A DNA stretch of 23,343 bases from JACKCP01 sp034007295 (GCA_034007295.1 JAVERC010000049.1:1-23343), one strand, 5' to 3'; positions 1 to 8,559 are shown, counted from the first letter of the stretch. The notes: generated by a model from the sequence alone, not told the origin. Numbers and translations: made by a program.

Positions 1-1
1 A

Positions 2-1237
2 AAAATTATTGACAGGGCCGGGCAGGAAAAAATTTTAAACTGGCACATAAGGCCTTTGAGAGAGAATGGAAATGATGTTACAGGTCTTTCTTACCTTGGA
101 ATTGATGTGACTCAAAAAAAACTTCTTGAAAAAAAATTTTTGCATACCCAGAAAATGGAGGCTGTTGGAAGGCTTGCAGGAGGGGTTGCCCATGATTTTA
201 ACAATACTCTTACTGTCATAAGAGGCTATTGTGAGCTTTTGAATTTAAAAGCAAAAGACAGTGAAAATTTAAAAAAGAATATTGCACAGATAGATATTGC
301 TGCGGAAAAAGCAGAAATTTTAACAAGGCAGCTTTTGTCATTCAGCCGGCATCAGCTTGTTAAAACAGATATTTTTAATTTAAACAGGCTTGTTTTAAAT
401 ATGGAAAGCATGCTGAGCAGGCTGGTAAATGAAAATATATCAATAAAACTTAATCTTTATGAAGGTAAACTGCCTGTTAAAAGCAATTTTGATAAAATTG
501 AACAGGTACTAATGAATCTTGTTGTTAATTCAGTTGATGCCATGCCTTTAGGTGGAGAAATAATTATTTCTACAAAAATTGAAGATTCAAATTCAGATAA
601 AAAAATTATTCTTTCAGTTAAAGATAATGGTACAGGAATTCCAAAAGAAATTCAGTCAAAGGTTTTTGATCCTTTTTTTACAACCAAGCCAAGGGATAGA
701 GGCACAGGTCTTGGCTTATCAACTGTTTATGGCATTATGAAGCAGTGCTTGGGAAGTGTTCATCTTAAGAGCTCCGAGAATAAAGGAACAGAAATTATTT
801 TAAGTTTTCCCTTGGTATCTGATTGTGAATTTGAAAATTTTTTGAATATCAAGGCAAATAATTTTGAAAAAGGTAACTCTGATAAAAATTTAAAAATTCT
901 TGTTGCAGAAGAAAACCAAGATGTAAGGAATGCTTTATGCGAATTGCTTGAGCTTGAGGGCTATGAGGTTATTAAAATAAATTCTGATATAAAAGCTGAG
1001 CATTTAGAAGATTTTAAGGAAATTGATATTTTAGTTACAGATTTTATTATGCCTGGCATTAATGGGCCGGATCTTTTTGAAAAACTGAGTTTCTACAATC
1101 CCCGCCTGAAAGTGATTTATATTTCAGGTGGTGTTATGTCAGATATTCCAAAAAAAAGTGATATTCATATATTTCTTGAAAAGCCGTTTTCCTCTGGTAA
1201 ACTTATTTCCGCATTAAATGAGCTGAAAAAATGTTAA
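2..1237 (+). CDS. Hybrid sensor histidine kinase with C-terminal receiver domain (5' end outside window)
   Basis: The reading frame is open from base 2, so the gene begins before the window; the TTG at 56 is not a likely start, because the residues before it (KIIDRAGQEKILNWHIRPL) read as the end of a PAS/PAC domain. Numbering from that TTG, the HisKA H-box has the phospho-acceptor H46 (AHDFNN). The ATPase domain has the N-box near 154-163 (NLVVNSVDAM), G1 at 190-195 (DNGTGI), the F-box (DPFF) and G2 at 216-221 (GTGLGL). A receiver domain fills about 279-393, with phospho-acceptor D329 (TDF), an SGG turn and K376. It should autophosphorylate and pass phosphate to its own receiver. No DNA-binding output domain follows, so a separate response regulator or phosphotransfer protein is expected. 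The signal sensed is not visible. Confidence 0.93.
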   Translation, partial: KIIDRAGQEKILNWHIRPLRENGNDVTGLSYLGIDVTQKKLLEKKFLHTQKMEAVGRLAGGVAHDFNNTLTVIRGYCELLNLKAKDSENLKKNIAQIDIAAEKAEILTRQLLSFSRHQLVKTDIFNLNRLVLNMESMLSRLVNENISIKLNLYEGKLPVKSNFDKIEQVLMNLVVNSVDAMPLGGEIIISTKIEDSNSDKKIILSVKDNGTGIPKEIQSKVFDPFFTTKPRDRGTGLGLSTVYGIMKQCLGSVHLKSSENKGTEIILSFPLVSDCEFENFLNIKANNFEKGNSDKNLKILVAEENQDVRNALCELLELEGYEVIKINSDIKAEHLEDFKEIDILVTDFIMPGINGPDLFEKLSFYNPRLKVIYISGGVMSDIPKKSDIHIFLEKPFSSGKLISALNELKKC

Positions 1238-1289
1238 TATTTGTAAAAAATTTTTAAGCTTTGTCCAAAATGGTGTAGCAGGATTGAAA

Positions 1290-1484
1290 GTTATACCAGG
1301 ATTGAGTTGTTTCCAAGTTCGCTGTATATAACGTCAAATTGTATCAGGCTCTGCTTGATACAATTTAGTGCGTAAGATTCGACAGAATTGGTAAGCTTGA
1401 AGGATTCAGTATTATAACTATAATATCTGATTTAATTTAATATTTATTAATTTAAAAATATGAAATGCTCAATTCAGGTTATAT
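1290..1484 (+). repeat. Miniature inverted-repeat (MITE/REP-like) element, copy A
   Basis: This ~195-nt non-coding element matches, in inverted orientation, the element at 14149-14354. Shared blocks include CAAATTGTATCAGGCT near the left end and TTAATTTAAAAATATGAAA near the right end. The termini are imperfect inverted repeats: left GTTATACCAGGATTGAG, and the right end, read on the other strand, ATATAACCTGAATTGAGC. Inside lies a perfect 11-bp palindrome (1336-1346 with 1356-1366). No ORF is present. It sits between the sensor kinase and hdrC. The exact edges are uncertain by a few bases. Confidence 0.72.
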
Positions 1485-1598
1485 TTAGGTGCTCTTTACA
1501 AGATGAATATTAAAAAATTTTTTATTTTACCCATAAATTTGTTTAAATTTGAATCTTTATATTTTCGGATCAGCTTAAAATGTTCAACTTTTAATCAT

Positions 1599-1627
1599 TT
1601 GACATATGATGAACCTGTGTATATATT
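1599..1627 (+). promoter_or_regulatory. Strong sigma70-type promoter for hdrCB
   Basis: A consensus -35 TTGACA (1599-1604) is followed after 17 nt by TATATT (1622-1627). It is the best promoter match seen in the window, about 85 nt before the hdrC ATG at 1714, leaving a moderate 5' untranslated leader with a T-rich stretch at 1627-1641. Confidence 0.65.
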
Positions 1628-1713
1628 ATTTTTTCTTTTTTCGAAAGGAAATATTGTGAGCTGAAGTTTTTTTGTACATCACAAAATTTGTTAGTTACAT
1701 GTAAAGGTTGAAA

Positions 1714-2256
1714 ATGAAAAAAATTGATAACGGCTTCCTTAACCAGGTCGAAGATAAATGCGGTCATTTGCTTGGAGGATGTTTTCATTGCATGGCTTGT
1801 GCATCAGGGTGTCCGGCAGTAGAGCTTATGGACTATTATCCCAATCAGATTATACGCATGATCCAGTTTGGCATGAAAGAAGAAGTTCTAAAATCAAAAA
1901 CAATCTGGGTTTGTGTAGGGTGTTATGCCTGTGTTGCCCAATGTCCTAACAGAATTCATATTCCTCACATGATGGATGCTTTAAGGGAAATTGCCCTTGA
2001 AGAAGGTGTTGAACCTGGCGAGCCTGACATCTGGGCGTTCCACAGGGAATTTTTAAAACAGGTTGATAAGCGGGGAAGGGTTTATGAGCTTGAGTTCATG
2101 ATGAGATATAAACTTGCTACAGGCTCATATTTCAATGATGTTGGTGCCGGGCTAAAAATGATTAAACACGGCAGACTAGATCTTTTTCCTACAAAGGTTA
2201 AAAAGCTAAAGGAAATTCGAGCAATGGGAGATTATTTTGATGGACGAAATAGATAA
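1714..2256 (+). CDS. hdrC: Heterodisulfide reductase subunit C-like iron-sulfur protein (HdrC)
   Basis: A 180-residue soluble ferredoxin-like electron carrier of the HdrC family. Counting from the ATG at 1714, it has two classical [4Fe-4S] motifs: C23-x2-C26-x2-C29-x3-C33-P and C67-x2-C70-x2-C73-x3-C77-P. The ATG at 1714 has AAAGG at 1703-1707 at good spacing; a TTG two codons earlier (1708) is less likely. The gene overlaps hdrB by 17 nt, so the two are translationally coupled. HdrC passes electrons between a partner (HdrA flavoprotein or a membrane subunit) and the catalytic HdrB. No HdrA, FlxABCD or Qmo-type partner is visible next to it. In a non-methanogen the physiological thiol/disulfide substrate is unknown. 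Confidence 0.92.
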   Translation: MKKIDNGFLNQVEDKCGHLLGGCFHCMACASGCPAVELMDYYPNQIIRMIQFGMKEEVLKSKTIWVCVGCYACVAQCPNRIHIPHMMDALREIALEEGVEPGEPDIWAFHREFLKQVDKRGRVYELEFMMRYKLATGSYFNDVGAGLKMIKHGRLDLFPTKVKKLKEIRAMGDYFDGRNR

Positions 2257-3139
2257 AATACCTGATTATCCTATAGTAAATAAGGAACATTCAAGGCTAT
2301 ATTACTACCCTGGTTGCTCTCTTATGTCTAGTGCAAAGGAACTTGGTGAATCTTTGTTCGCAATGGCAAAACTTGTCGGCTCCTGGGTTGAAGAACTTAA
2401 AGACTGGAACTGCTGTGGTTCTTCTCCTGCTCATAGTGTAAGCCAGGATTATGCTCTTTTGCTTGCTGGAAGGAATTTACTTCTTGCTGAAAGACAAGGT
2501 ATTGATGAACTTTATGTAACTTGTCCGAGCTGTTATGTCAGGCTGAGAACTGCTGAAAATACTTTACGTCATACACCTGTAAAAAATGACATACTCGAAG
2601 AAGCAATTGGAAGAAGATATGACGGAACTGTAAGACTTAAGTTTTTTCTTGAGCTTCTTATCGATTCAAGGCGTGATATTTTTAAAAATGCTGTTGTTAA
2701 TCCTCTTAAAGGATTAAAGCCTGTTTTGTATTTTGGCTGCCTTCTTACAAGACCGGAGTGGATTACGGGTTTTGATGTTCTTCCTTATGAGGCTGAACTT
2801 AGAAGTTTTGTTGATTCCCTTGGAGTTGAAACAAAAAGATGGGGATATGCAAAACAATGCTGTGGTGCTCATCTAGCTGTAACAAAACCAGAACTTGCAG
2901 ATTCACAGGTAGATAAAATAAGGGATCAGGCAAAAAGAAGCGGGGCAAATTGTATTATATCTTTTTGTCCTCTTTGTCAGGTTAATTTGGAATTGAGAGG
3001 CTCTAAGGAAACTCGTCTGCCTGTTTTTTACATTTCGGAGCTGATAGGTCTTGCATGCAAGCTTAAGAATGCTGAAAACTGGCTTGAAAAACATCTTGTC
3101 AACCCGATTCCGCTTCTTGAAGAAAATAAACTTTTATAG
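2240..3139 (+). CDS. hdrB: Heterodisulfide reductase subunit B-like protein (HdrB, two CCG domains)
   Basis: A 299-residue protein with two complete cysteine-rich CCG domains. The first is C26...C58-C59...C95-x2-C98 and the second C167...C207-C208...C243-x2-C246; these are the ligands that hold the non-cubane [4Fe-4S] clusters of HdrB that cleave disulfides. The start is taken as the ATG at 2240, with GGGAG at 2226-2230; a TTG directly before it is also in frame. It overlaps the end of hdrC by 17 nt and is the last gene of the pair; a 474-nt spacer follows. It presumably reduces or forms a disulfide using electrons from HdrC. Related proteins include DsrK-type and glycolate/succinate-dehydrogenase-associated CCG proteins, but the soluble C-B pair fits HdrBC best. 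Confidence 0.92.
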   Translation: MDEIDKIPDYPIVNKEHSRLYYYPGCSLMSSAKELGESLFAMAKLVGSWVEELKDWNCCGSSPAHSVSQDYALLLAGRNLLLAERQGIDELYVTCPSCYVRLRTAENTLRHTPVKNDILEEAIGRRYDGTVRLKFFLELLIDSRRDIFKNAVVNPLKGLKPVLYFGCLLTRPEWITGFDVLPYEAELRSFVDSLGVETKRWGYAKQCCGAHLAVTKPELADSQVDKIRDQAKRSGANCIISFCPLCQVNLELRGSKETRLPVFYISELIGLACKLKNAENWLEKHLVNPIPLLEENKLL

Positions 3140-3194
3140 CAGTAAAATCGGTTTAAATAAATTTTTTAGTAATTGACATAAAATAAATTTTTTT

Positions 3195-3220
3195 ATTCAG
3201 CAACTGCCTGGTTGCTGAAT
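3195..3220. other. Perfect 10-bp stem-loop downstream of hdrB
   Basis: ATTCAGCAAC (3195-3204) and GTTGCTGAAT (3211-3220) form a perfect 10-bp stem with a 6-nt loop, 56 nt after the hdrB stop. The T tract (3188-3194) lies before the hairpin on the plus strand and none follows it, so this is not a canonical intrinsic terminator. It could stabilise the 3' end of hdrCB mRNA or be an operator. Confidence 0.5.
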
Positions 3221-3471
3221 GAAAACTACATTTATTATAGTTCAGATTCAAAAATTAATCCTAAAAATAATTCATCTATCCTAAAAATTAAGTTTTTCAT
3301 CTTGTGTAAAGGAACAAAAAATTTTAGTTTTCGGTTAATATTGTTTAGATCGGAGCAATAATTTATTTTTTCTTTTTATAAATTAAAACTGTGTTATTAT
3401 GTCTGGAATTAAATATTTTAAAGTCATAGAAGATATAGGGCAGAGTTATTCTGACTTCTGATTTTTGCCTC

Positions 3472-3552
3472 AGACTAAAATAAATTTTGTAAAATACAAA
3501 ATATTTTCTAGGTTTTCATTTGCCATGTATTAATTTTTAAAGGTTTTAGTCT
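3472..3552. other. Nested inverted repeats in the hdrB-DUF1844 spacer
   Basis: AGACTAAAA (3472-3480) and TTTTAGTCT (3544-3552) are perfect 9-nt inverted repeats that enclose a second pair, ATTTTGTA (3484-3491) and TACAAAAT (3495-3502). The rest of 3140-3613 is AT-rich with no gene. The nested pairs could fold as a branched RNA leader of the DUF1844-htrA operon, but in such AT-rich DNA part of this may be chance. Confidence 0.3.
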
Positions 3553-3613
3553 TGAAAAATGATCGTGCCTGTTTTAATTTTTGAAACCAAAATAAAGTTG
3601 AAAGGATTTAGTT

Positions 3614-3877
3614 ATGTCTGAGAAGGCAGGTTCTATGCCAGGAGTTGATTTCAATACATTTATTATGTCTCTTAATGCGTCAGCCCTTTATAATCTTGGA
3701 ATGATTGCAGACCCTGGCACAGGACAGAAAAATAAAAATATTGCACTTGCAAAGCAGACCATAGATATCATAGCTTTGTTAAAAGAAAAGACTAAGGGGA
3801 ATTTAGAGGAAGAGGAGAAAAACCTTATTGAAAATATATTGCATGATTTAAGGCTTATGTATGTAAAGGAATCATGA
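3614..3877 (+). CDS. DUF1844 family protein
   Basis: A small 87-residue protein matching the DUF1844 family pattern: an N-terminal segment VDFNTFIMSLNASALYNLG, a middle part with A-K-Q-T-I-D-I-I-A-L-L, and a C-terminal ENILHDLR helix. The start ATG at 3614 has AAAGGA about 8 nt upstream. The family is common in Desulfobacterota and other phyla and has no established function. It is predicted cytoplasmic and all-helical, with no signal peptide. The next gene, the htrA-like protease, follows after 27 nt, so the two are probably cotranscribed. Confidence 0.85.
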   Translation: MSEKAGSMPGVDFNTFIMSLNASALYNLGMIADPGTGQKNKNIALAKQTIDIIALLKEKTKGNLEEEEKNLIENILHDLRLMYVKES

Positions 3878-3904
3878 ATAGACACTTAATCAATGGAGGT
3901 TTTT

Positions 3905-5293
3905 ATGGAGAGTTTTAAATTAAAGGCTGTATTATTGCTTTTTGTAATTTTTGCTGGATTAAGTACTGTTGAAGTTTACAGTGCTCCAAGATTTATTCCA
4001 GAAAACTTCAGTGAACTAGCTAAGTATGCTGAAGATTCAGTAGTAAATATTCGTACTGTTAAAAAAACAGTATCAGGAAGAAACTTTTACTCGCCAGGTA
4101 ATGACCTTTTTGATGAGTTTTTCAGAAAATTTTATGAAGGTCTTCCTCAAAAGGAATATGAGCAAAAAAGCCTGGGATCAGGTTTTTTAATAGATTCAAA
4201 TGGCTTTATTGTTACAAATAATCATGTTGTAGAAGATGCAGATGAAATTAAGGTTAAGCTCAAAAACGGAGATGAGTATGATGCAAAGAAAATAGGAACA
4301 GATCCAAAAACAGACCTTGCTCTTATAAAGATTGAATCAGACAAAAAATTTCCTTTTCTTGAGTTTGGCAATTCAGATGAATTGAAAGTAGGTGAGTGGG
4401 TAGTTGCCATAGGAAGTCCTTTTGGGCTTGAACAAACTGTAACTGCTGGTATTGTAAGTGCAAAGGGAAGGGTTATAGATGCAGGCCCTTATGATGATTT
4501 TATACAAACAGATGCCTCAATAAATCCTGGAAACAGTGGCGGACCTCTTTTAGATCTTGAGGGAAGAGTTGTTGGTATCAATACTGCAATTCTTGCAAGA
4601 GCACAGGGGATAGGATTTGCAATTCCTTCTAATATGGCTTCTTCAATAATAAAGCAGCTTAAAAATAATGGAGAAGTAGTAAGAGGCTGGCTTGGTGTGA
4701 TGATTCAGGATGTTGATGAGGGCATTGCTGAATATTATGGTTTGAAAAAAGCTGAAGGTGTTTTTGTTTCAGAGGTTATTGAAGGTAATCCTGCAGCAGA
4801 TGCAGGAATAAAAGCTGGAGATATAATAACCGATATTGGAAAAGAAAAAGTCAGAAATTCAAGGGAATTAACACGGGAAGTTGCAAGTCTTAAAGTTGGG
4901 TCAAAAGTAAGTGTTACAATTGTAAGAGACGGTAATGAAAAAATATATGATGTTACTATAGGTAAAAGAGGAGATGATGTCGCAGTCTCATTGCAAGATC
5001 AAAATTCCAAAATTCCTTTTGGAATTCAGATTGCTGAACTTGATAGGGCAACAGCTGAAAAGCTCAACGTAAAATATGGCGAGGGGGTTGTTGTTGCAAA
5101 TCTTGATTCGGAAGGCAAAGCTTTTAAAGCAGGGATGAAAGTATGGGACGTAATTCTTCAGATTAATCATAAGCCTGTAAACTCTCCGGATGATTACCTT
5201 AAAATAATAAATTCTGTAAAAGAAGGGAAAGAAGTCTCCTTTTTTATAAAACAGTACAATCGGGGGTTCAGTGTTATTAAACTCCAGAAATAG
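3905..5293 (+). CDS. htrA: Periplasmic HtrA/Deg family serine endoprotease (Do-like)
   Basis: A 462-residue secreted trypsin-like protease with two PDZ domains. The ATG at 3905 is chosen because GGAGG (3895-3899) lies just before it; an in-frame ATG at 3893 overlaps that ribosome-binding site. An N-terminal signal peptide (about residues 1-27, hydrophobic AVLLLFVIFAGL, possible cleavage after VYSA) exports it to the periplasm. The catalytic triad is H107 (TNNHVV), D137 (KTDLALI) and S211 (GNSGGP). PDZ1 covers roughly 260-355 and PDZ2 roughly 370-460. It should degrade or refold misfolded envelope proteins. The end overlaps the likely GTG start of ispE by 23 nt. Whether it is closer to DegP or DegQ cannot be told from sequence alone. 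Confidence 0.95.
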   Translation: MESFKLKAVLLLFVIFAGLSTVEVYSAPRFIPENFSELAKYAEDSVVNIRTVKKTVSGRNFYSPGNDLFDEFFRKFYEGLPQKEYEQKSLGSGFLIDSNGFIVTNNHVVEDADEIKVKLKNGDEYDAKKIGTDPKTDLALIKIESDKKFPFLEFGNSDELKVGEWVVAIGSPFGLEQTVTAGIVSAKGRVIDAGPYDDFIQTDASINPGNSGGPLLDLEGRVVGINTAILARAQGIGFAIPSNMASSIIKQLKNNGEVVRGWLGVMIQDVDEGIAEYYGLKKAEGVFVSEVIEGNPAADAGIKAGDIITDIGKEKVRNSRELTREVASLKVGSKVSVTIVRDGNEKIYDVTIGKRGDDVAVSLQDQNSKIPFGIQIAELDRATAEKLNVKYGEGVVVANLDSEGKAFKAGMKVWDVILQINHKPVNSPDDYLKIINSVKEGKEVSFFIKQYNRGFSVIKLQK

Positions 5294-6143
5294 TATAAAA
5301 AAAATAGCCTGTGCCAAGATAAATCTTTATCTAGATATCAAGGGGATAAGAGATGACGGGTATCATATTCTTGAAACACTTATGGTGCCCGTTTCAATAT
5401 ATGATGAGATTGATATTGAGGTCTCTAAAGATTTTTCCGGCATTAAAATAGATTGTTGTGGTGATTTTTACTGCCCTTGCGATGAATCAAATACTGTATT
5501 TAAAGCAGCAGATATATTTTTGAGGGAATCTAAAATCAATCAGGGAGTTAGAATAAAGATTACAAAAAATATTCCTGTTGAAGCTGGCCTTGGCGGAGGA
5601 AGCAGTGATGGTGCAAGTGTGCTGACAGGCTTAAATTTTTTATTTTCAAACATATTTTCTACTGATTTTTTAAAAAAAAAAGCAGCAGAAATTGGTGCTG
5701 ATGTGCCTTTTTTTATTCAATCCCAACCAGCAGTATGCAAAGGTGTCGGAGAAATTGTTTCTGACTGTTTTGAGCTTGAAAAAAAATATATTGTTCTTGT
5801 TAATCCTTCAAAAGGGCTAAAAACTGCACAAGTATACAAAAATCTTAATTGGGGATTGACAAACAAGGTAAAAAAAAATAAAAGACTTTTGTTTAAGGAT
5901 TGTTTGGAAGCAAAAAAATTTTTGACCAATGACCTTGAGGCTGTTGCAGAAAAAATGCTTCCAGAAATAGCAGAAATCAAAGATAAAATAATACTCTCAG
6001 GTTCTGATTTTACAATGATGTCAGGTAGCGGCCCAACATGTTTTGGGATTTACTGTGACAAATCAGCTCGTGATAAAGGTTATAAATATCTTTTAGGCGT
6101 TTGTCCTGACGACTGGAAAGTTTATTCTGCAGAGTTTGTTTAA
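5271..6143 (+). CDS. ispE: 4-diphosphocytidyl-2-C-methyl-D-erythritol kinase
   Basis: IspE phosphorylates CDP-methylerythritol in the MEP route to isoprenoids. The 290-residue protein has the GHMP-kinase layout: N-terminal AKINLYL with K16, the glycine-rich ATP loop PVEAGLGGGSSDG (about 102-114), the catalytic D144 in GADVPFF, and the C-terminal SGSGPTCFG motif. The start is a GTG at 5271, inside the end of the htrA-like gene, with a GGGGG run at 5262-5266; no ATG occurs before the conserved AKINL segment. The tRNA-Gln gene follows 11 nt after the stop and prs follows that. Confidence 0.95.
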   Translation: MLLNSRNSIKKIACAKINLYLDIKGIRDDGYHILETLMVPVSIYDEIDIEVSKDFSGIKIDCCGDFYCPCDESNTVFKAADIFLRESKINQGVRIKITKNIPVEAGLGGGSSDGASVLTGLNFLFSNIFSTDFLKKKAAEIGADVPFFIQSQPAVCKGVGEIVSDCFELEKKYIVLVNPSKGLKTAQVYKNLNWGLTNKVKKNKRLLFKDCLEAKKFLTNDLEAVAEKMLPEIAEIKDKIILSGSDFTMMSGSGPTCFGIYCDKSARDKGYKYLLGVCPDDWKVYSAEFV

Positions 6144-6154
6144 TAAATAATTGA

Positions 6155-6229
6155 TGGGGTGTCGCCAAGCGGAAAGGCACAGGGTTTTGATCCCTGCATG
6201 CGAAGGTTCGAATCCTTCCACCCCAGCCA
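6155..6229 (+). tRNA. tRNA-Gln (anticodon TTG)
   Basis: A complete cloverleaf is visible. The acceptor stem TGGGGTG (6155-6161) pairs with CACCCCA (6219-6225). The anticodon stem CAGGG/CCCTG encloses the loop TTTTGAT with anticodon TTG at 6187-6189. The T arm GAAGG-TTCGAAT-CCTTC is standard. G6226 is the discriminator and CCA is encoded at 6227-6229. The gene sits between ispE and prs and is probably processed from a shared transcript. Confidence 0.97.
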
Positions 6230-6261
6230 AACTAAAATTTAGCAGCTATCCGTGAGGAACG

Positions 6262-7203
6262 ATGGATGATTTAACGATTTTTTCAGGTAATTCCAATCCT
6301 TCACTTGCAAAAAGAATTTCTGAATATCTTGGAAAGCCCCTGGGAAATGCAAAAGTAACAACATTTAGTGATGGTGAAGTTCAAATAGAAATTTGTGAAA
6401 ATGTAAGGGGAAGGGATGTATATATCATTCAGTCAACATGTTCCCCTGTCAATGACAATTTAATGGAACTTCTTCTTATGATTGATGCAGTCAAAAGATC
6501 AGCTGCAAGAAAAGTTACAGCAGTTATTCCTTATTTCGGCTATGCAAGGCAGGATAAAAAAGTCGCTCCAAGGGTTCCTATAAGTGCAAAGCTTGTTGCA
6601 GATATGGTAATGAAAGCTGGTGCTCAGCGGGTTATTACTGTAGATCTTCATGCAGGTCAGGTTCAGGGTTTTTTTGATATCCCTGTTGATAACTTGTATG
6701 CAGCTCCTGTTTTAAGGGATCACGCTGCTTCAATATTTAATATGGATGAGTTGGTTGTTGTATCTCCTGATGCAGGCGGTGTTGAAAGGGCGAGGGCATT
6801 TGCTAAAAGATTGGGTGCTGAATGGGCAATAGTTGACAAGCATAGAAATGCTCCAAATCAGATTGGTTCAATGACAGTTGTTGGGGATGTGAAAGGTAAA
6901 AAAGCATTAGTGCTTGATGATATGGTAGATACTGCTGGAACCCTGACAGAGGCTGCAAGAGCAATTATTGATCAGGGTGCAAAAGAAGTTTATGCATTTT
7001 GCAGTCATGCTGTTTTATCGGGCCCGGCTATGGAAAGAATAGAAAATTCACCAATTGTAAAACTTGTTGTTACAGATACAATTCCCTTGTCTGAAAAGGC
7101 TGCAAGCTCAGATAAGCTAAGAGTTATTTCAATGTCTGGAATAATAGGTGAAGCAATTTTGAGAAGTCATACAGGCGATTCTGTTACTTCTCTATTTGAC
7201 TGA
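6262..7203 (+). CDS. prs: Ribose-phosphate pyrophosphokinase
   Basis: PRPP synthetase makes 5-phosphoribosyl-1-pyrophosphate from ribose-5-phosphate and ATP for nucleotide, histidine and tryptophan synthesis. The 313-residue length is typical of class I enzymes. Recognisable segments are FSDGEVQIEI (35-44), the ATP/metal-binding VDLHAGQVQGFFDIPVDNL (127-145), SPDAGG (168-173) and the PRPP loop VLDDMVDTAGT (217-227). The ATG at 6262 has TGAGGAA just upstream. Next is the L25 gene after 24 nt, a pairing common in bacteria. Confidence 0.97.
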   Translation: MDDLTIFSGNSNPSLAKRISEYLGKPLGNAKVTTFSDGEVQIEICENVRGRDVYIIQSTCSPVNDNLMELLLMIDAVKRSAARKVTAVIPYFGYARQDKKVAPRVPISAKLVADMVMKAGAQRVITVDLHAGQVQGFFDIPVDNLYAAPVLRDHAASIFNMDELVVVSPDAGGVERARAFAKRLGAEWAIVDKHRNAPNQIGSMTVVGDVKGKKALVLDDMVDTAGTLTEAARAIIDQGAKEVYAFCSHAVLSGPAMERIENSPIVKLVVTDTIPLSEKAASSDKLRVISMSGIIGEAILRSHTGDSVTSLFD

Positions 7204-7227
7204 TTAAGAAAAATCAAGGAGTTTAAA

Positions 7228-7860
7228 TTGAAATTTATAGAGCTTGAAGCACAGGAAAGAAAAGAAAAAGGAAAGCAGGCAGGTAAAGCACTGAGAAGAG
7301 AAAAAAGAATCCCTGCTGTAATTTATGGAGCAAAAACCCAAGCAATATCAGTTTCAGTCAGTTCAACTGATCTTGATAAAGCAATTAAAAAAACAGAAAC
7401 TATGGAAGTTTTTTTAAAGCTTAACCTTGGTTCTGAAAATTATCAGGTAATGCTTAAGGAGCTGCAGTCTGATTTTGTAAATGGAAAATTTATTCATGCA
7501 GATTTTCTAACTATAGAAAAAGATCAAGTACTTGATTTTAGAGTACCGGTAGAAGTTGTTGGAGATGATGTTTGCCCAGGTATTGAGCATGGTGGTATGC
7601 TGCAGATACTTAGAAGAGAGATTGATGTACGCTGTACAGTTGATAATATTCCAGAGTCAATTAAAGTAGATATTTCAGAACTTGGGCTAGGTGATTCTGT
7701 TCATATTGATTCTATTGAATTCGGTAATGAGCTTGAAGTTTTTAAAGATGTCAACTTTACTGTTGTAACAATTGTTGCTCCTGCTGGTGAAGTAGGAGAA
7801 GAGGGCGAAGAAGAGTCTGCAGAAAAAGCAGAAGCAGCTGAAGAAGCAGCTGAAGAATAA
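7228..7860 (+). CDS. rplY: 50S ribosomal protein L25 / general stress protein Ctc
   Basis: A two-domain (TL5/Ctc-type) L25 protein of 210 residues that binds 5S rRNA. The N-terminal L25 domain covers about 1-92 (GKALRREKRIPAVIYG), and the C-terminal beta domain about 95-185 (DFRVPVEVVGDDVCPGIEHGG). It ends in a low-complexity acidic Ala/Glu tail (about 188-210). The start is a TTG at 7228, supported by AAGGAG at 7215-7220; there is no in-frame ATG until deep in the domain. It lies between prs and pth, the usual order. Confidence 0.95.
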   Translation: MKFIELEAQERKEKGKQAGKALRREKRIPAVIYGAKTQAISVSVSSTDLDKAIKKTETMEVFLKLNLGSENYQVMLKELQSDFVNGKFIHADFLTIEKDQVLDFRVPVEVVGDDVCPGIEHGGMLQILRREIDVRCTVDNIPESIKVDISELGLGDSVHIDSIEFGNELEVFKDVNFTVVTIVAPAGEVGEEGEEESAEKAEAAEEAAEE

Positions 7861-7925
7861 TTCTGATTGACTAAATAATTTATATAATACCTAAAAAGTA
7901 TTTTATAATTAACTTTGAAACAGAA

Positions 7926-7952
7926 GCAAAAATGAAAAAAATTTCATTTTGC
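7926..7952. other. AT-rich stem-loop between rplY and pth
   Basis: GCAAAAATGAAA (7926-7937) pairs with TTTCATTTTGC (7942-7952), with one bulged A. No clear T tail follows, so it may be an mRNA processing or attenuation hairpin rather than a terminator. The rest of the 126-nt gap holds nothing recognisable. Confidence 0.35.
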
Positions 7953-7986
7953 GGGTAAATAATTATAGTCAGGCAAGTATAGCTAA

Positions 7987-8559
7987 ATGATAGAAAATTT
8001 ATGGCTTGTTGCAGGTCTTGGTAATCCTGGACAAAGTTATGAAGGCAACAGGCACAATGTGGGTTTTAAATGCATTGACAGGCTTTCTGATTTGTTTAGT
8101 ATACCTGTTGATAAAAAAAAATTTAATGGAATTTTCGGGAAAGGTAAGAGAAAAAGCAAGGATATTATTCTTCTCAAACCTTTCTCATATATGAATAGAA
8201 GTGGGTTTCCCATAAGAGATCTTTCGCAGTATTTTAATGTTGATACTTCAAAAATAATTATCATCTATGATGATTTGGACTTGCCACCTGGTAAAATCCG
8301 TATTAGGAAACAGGGTGGAGCTGGTGGGCATAACGGAGTAAAATCAATTATAGAAAATTTAGGGACTGAGCAGTTTGGAAAAATAAAAATAGGAATAGGC
8401 CGTCCTGAGCGAAGAGAACAGGTCACTTCATATGTTCTCCATGATTTTGATAAAAATGAAATTGAAGTAATAAATAACGGGATTGAAAAAGCCGCTAAAG
8501 CCGCAGAAGAGATAATCCAAAACGGTTATACGGCATGTATGAATAATTTTAATAAGTAG
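7987..8559 (+). CDS. pth: Peptidyl-tRNA hydrolase
   Basis: Pth frees tRNA from peptidyl-tRNAs dropped by the ribosome. The 190-residue protein has the family hallmarks: GLGNPGQSYEGNRHNVGF with N13 and the catalytic H23, PFSYMNRSG with N70, the IIYDDLDLPPG block with the catalytic D95, and the GGAGGHNG motif. The ATG at 7987 is the only sensible start; its ribosome-binding site is weak. The gene follows rplY and precedes hppA by 26 nt. Confidence 0.97.
   Translation: MIENLWLVAGLGNPGQSYEGNRHNVGFKCIDRLSDLFSIPVDKKKFNGIFGKGKRKSKDIILLKPFSYMNRSGFPIRDLSQYFNVDTSKIIIIYDDLDLPPGKIRIRKQGGAGGHNGVKSIIENLGTEQFGKIKIGIGRPERREQVTSYVLHDFDKNEIEVINNGIEKAAKAAEEIIQNGYTACMNNFNK

Noticed and set aside
3195..3220. Intrinsic terminator for hdrCB
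   Set aside because: The stem is perfect but the T tract precedes it; no U tail follows on either strand, so it is kept only as a stem-loop.
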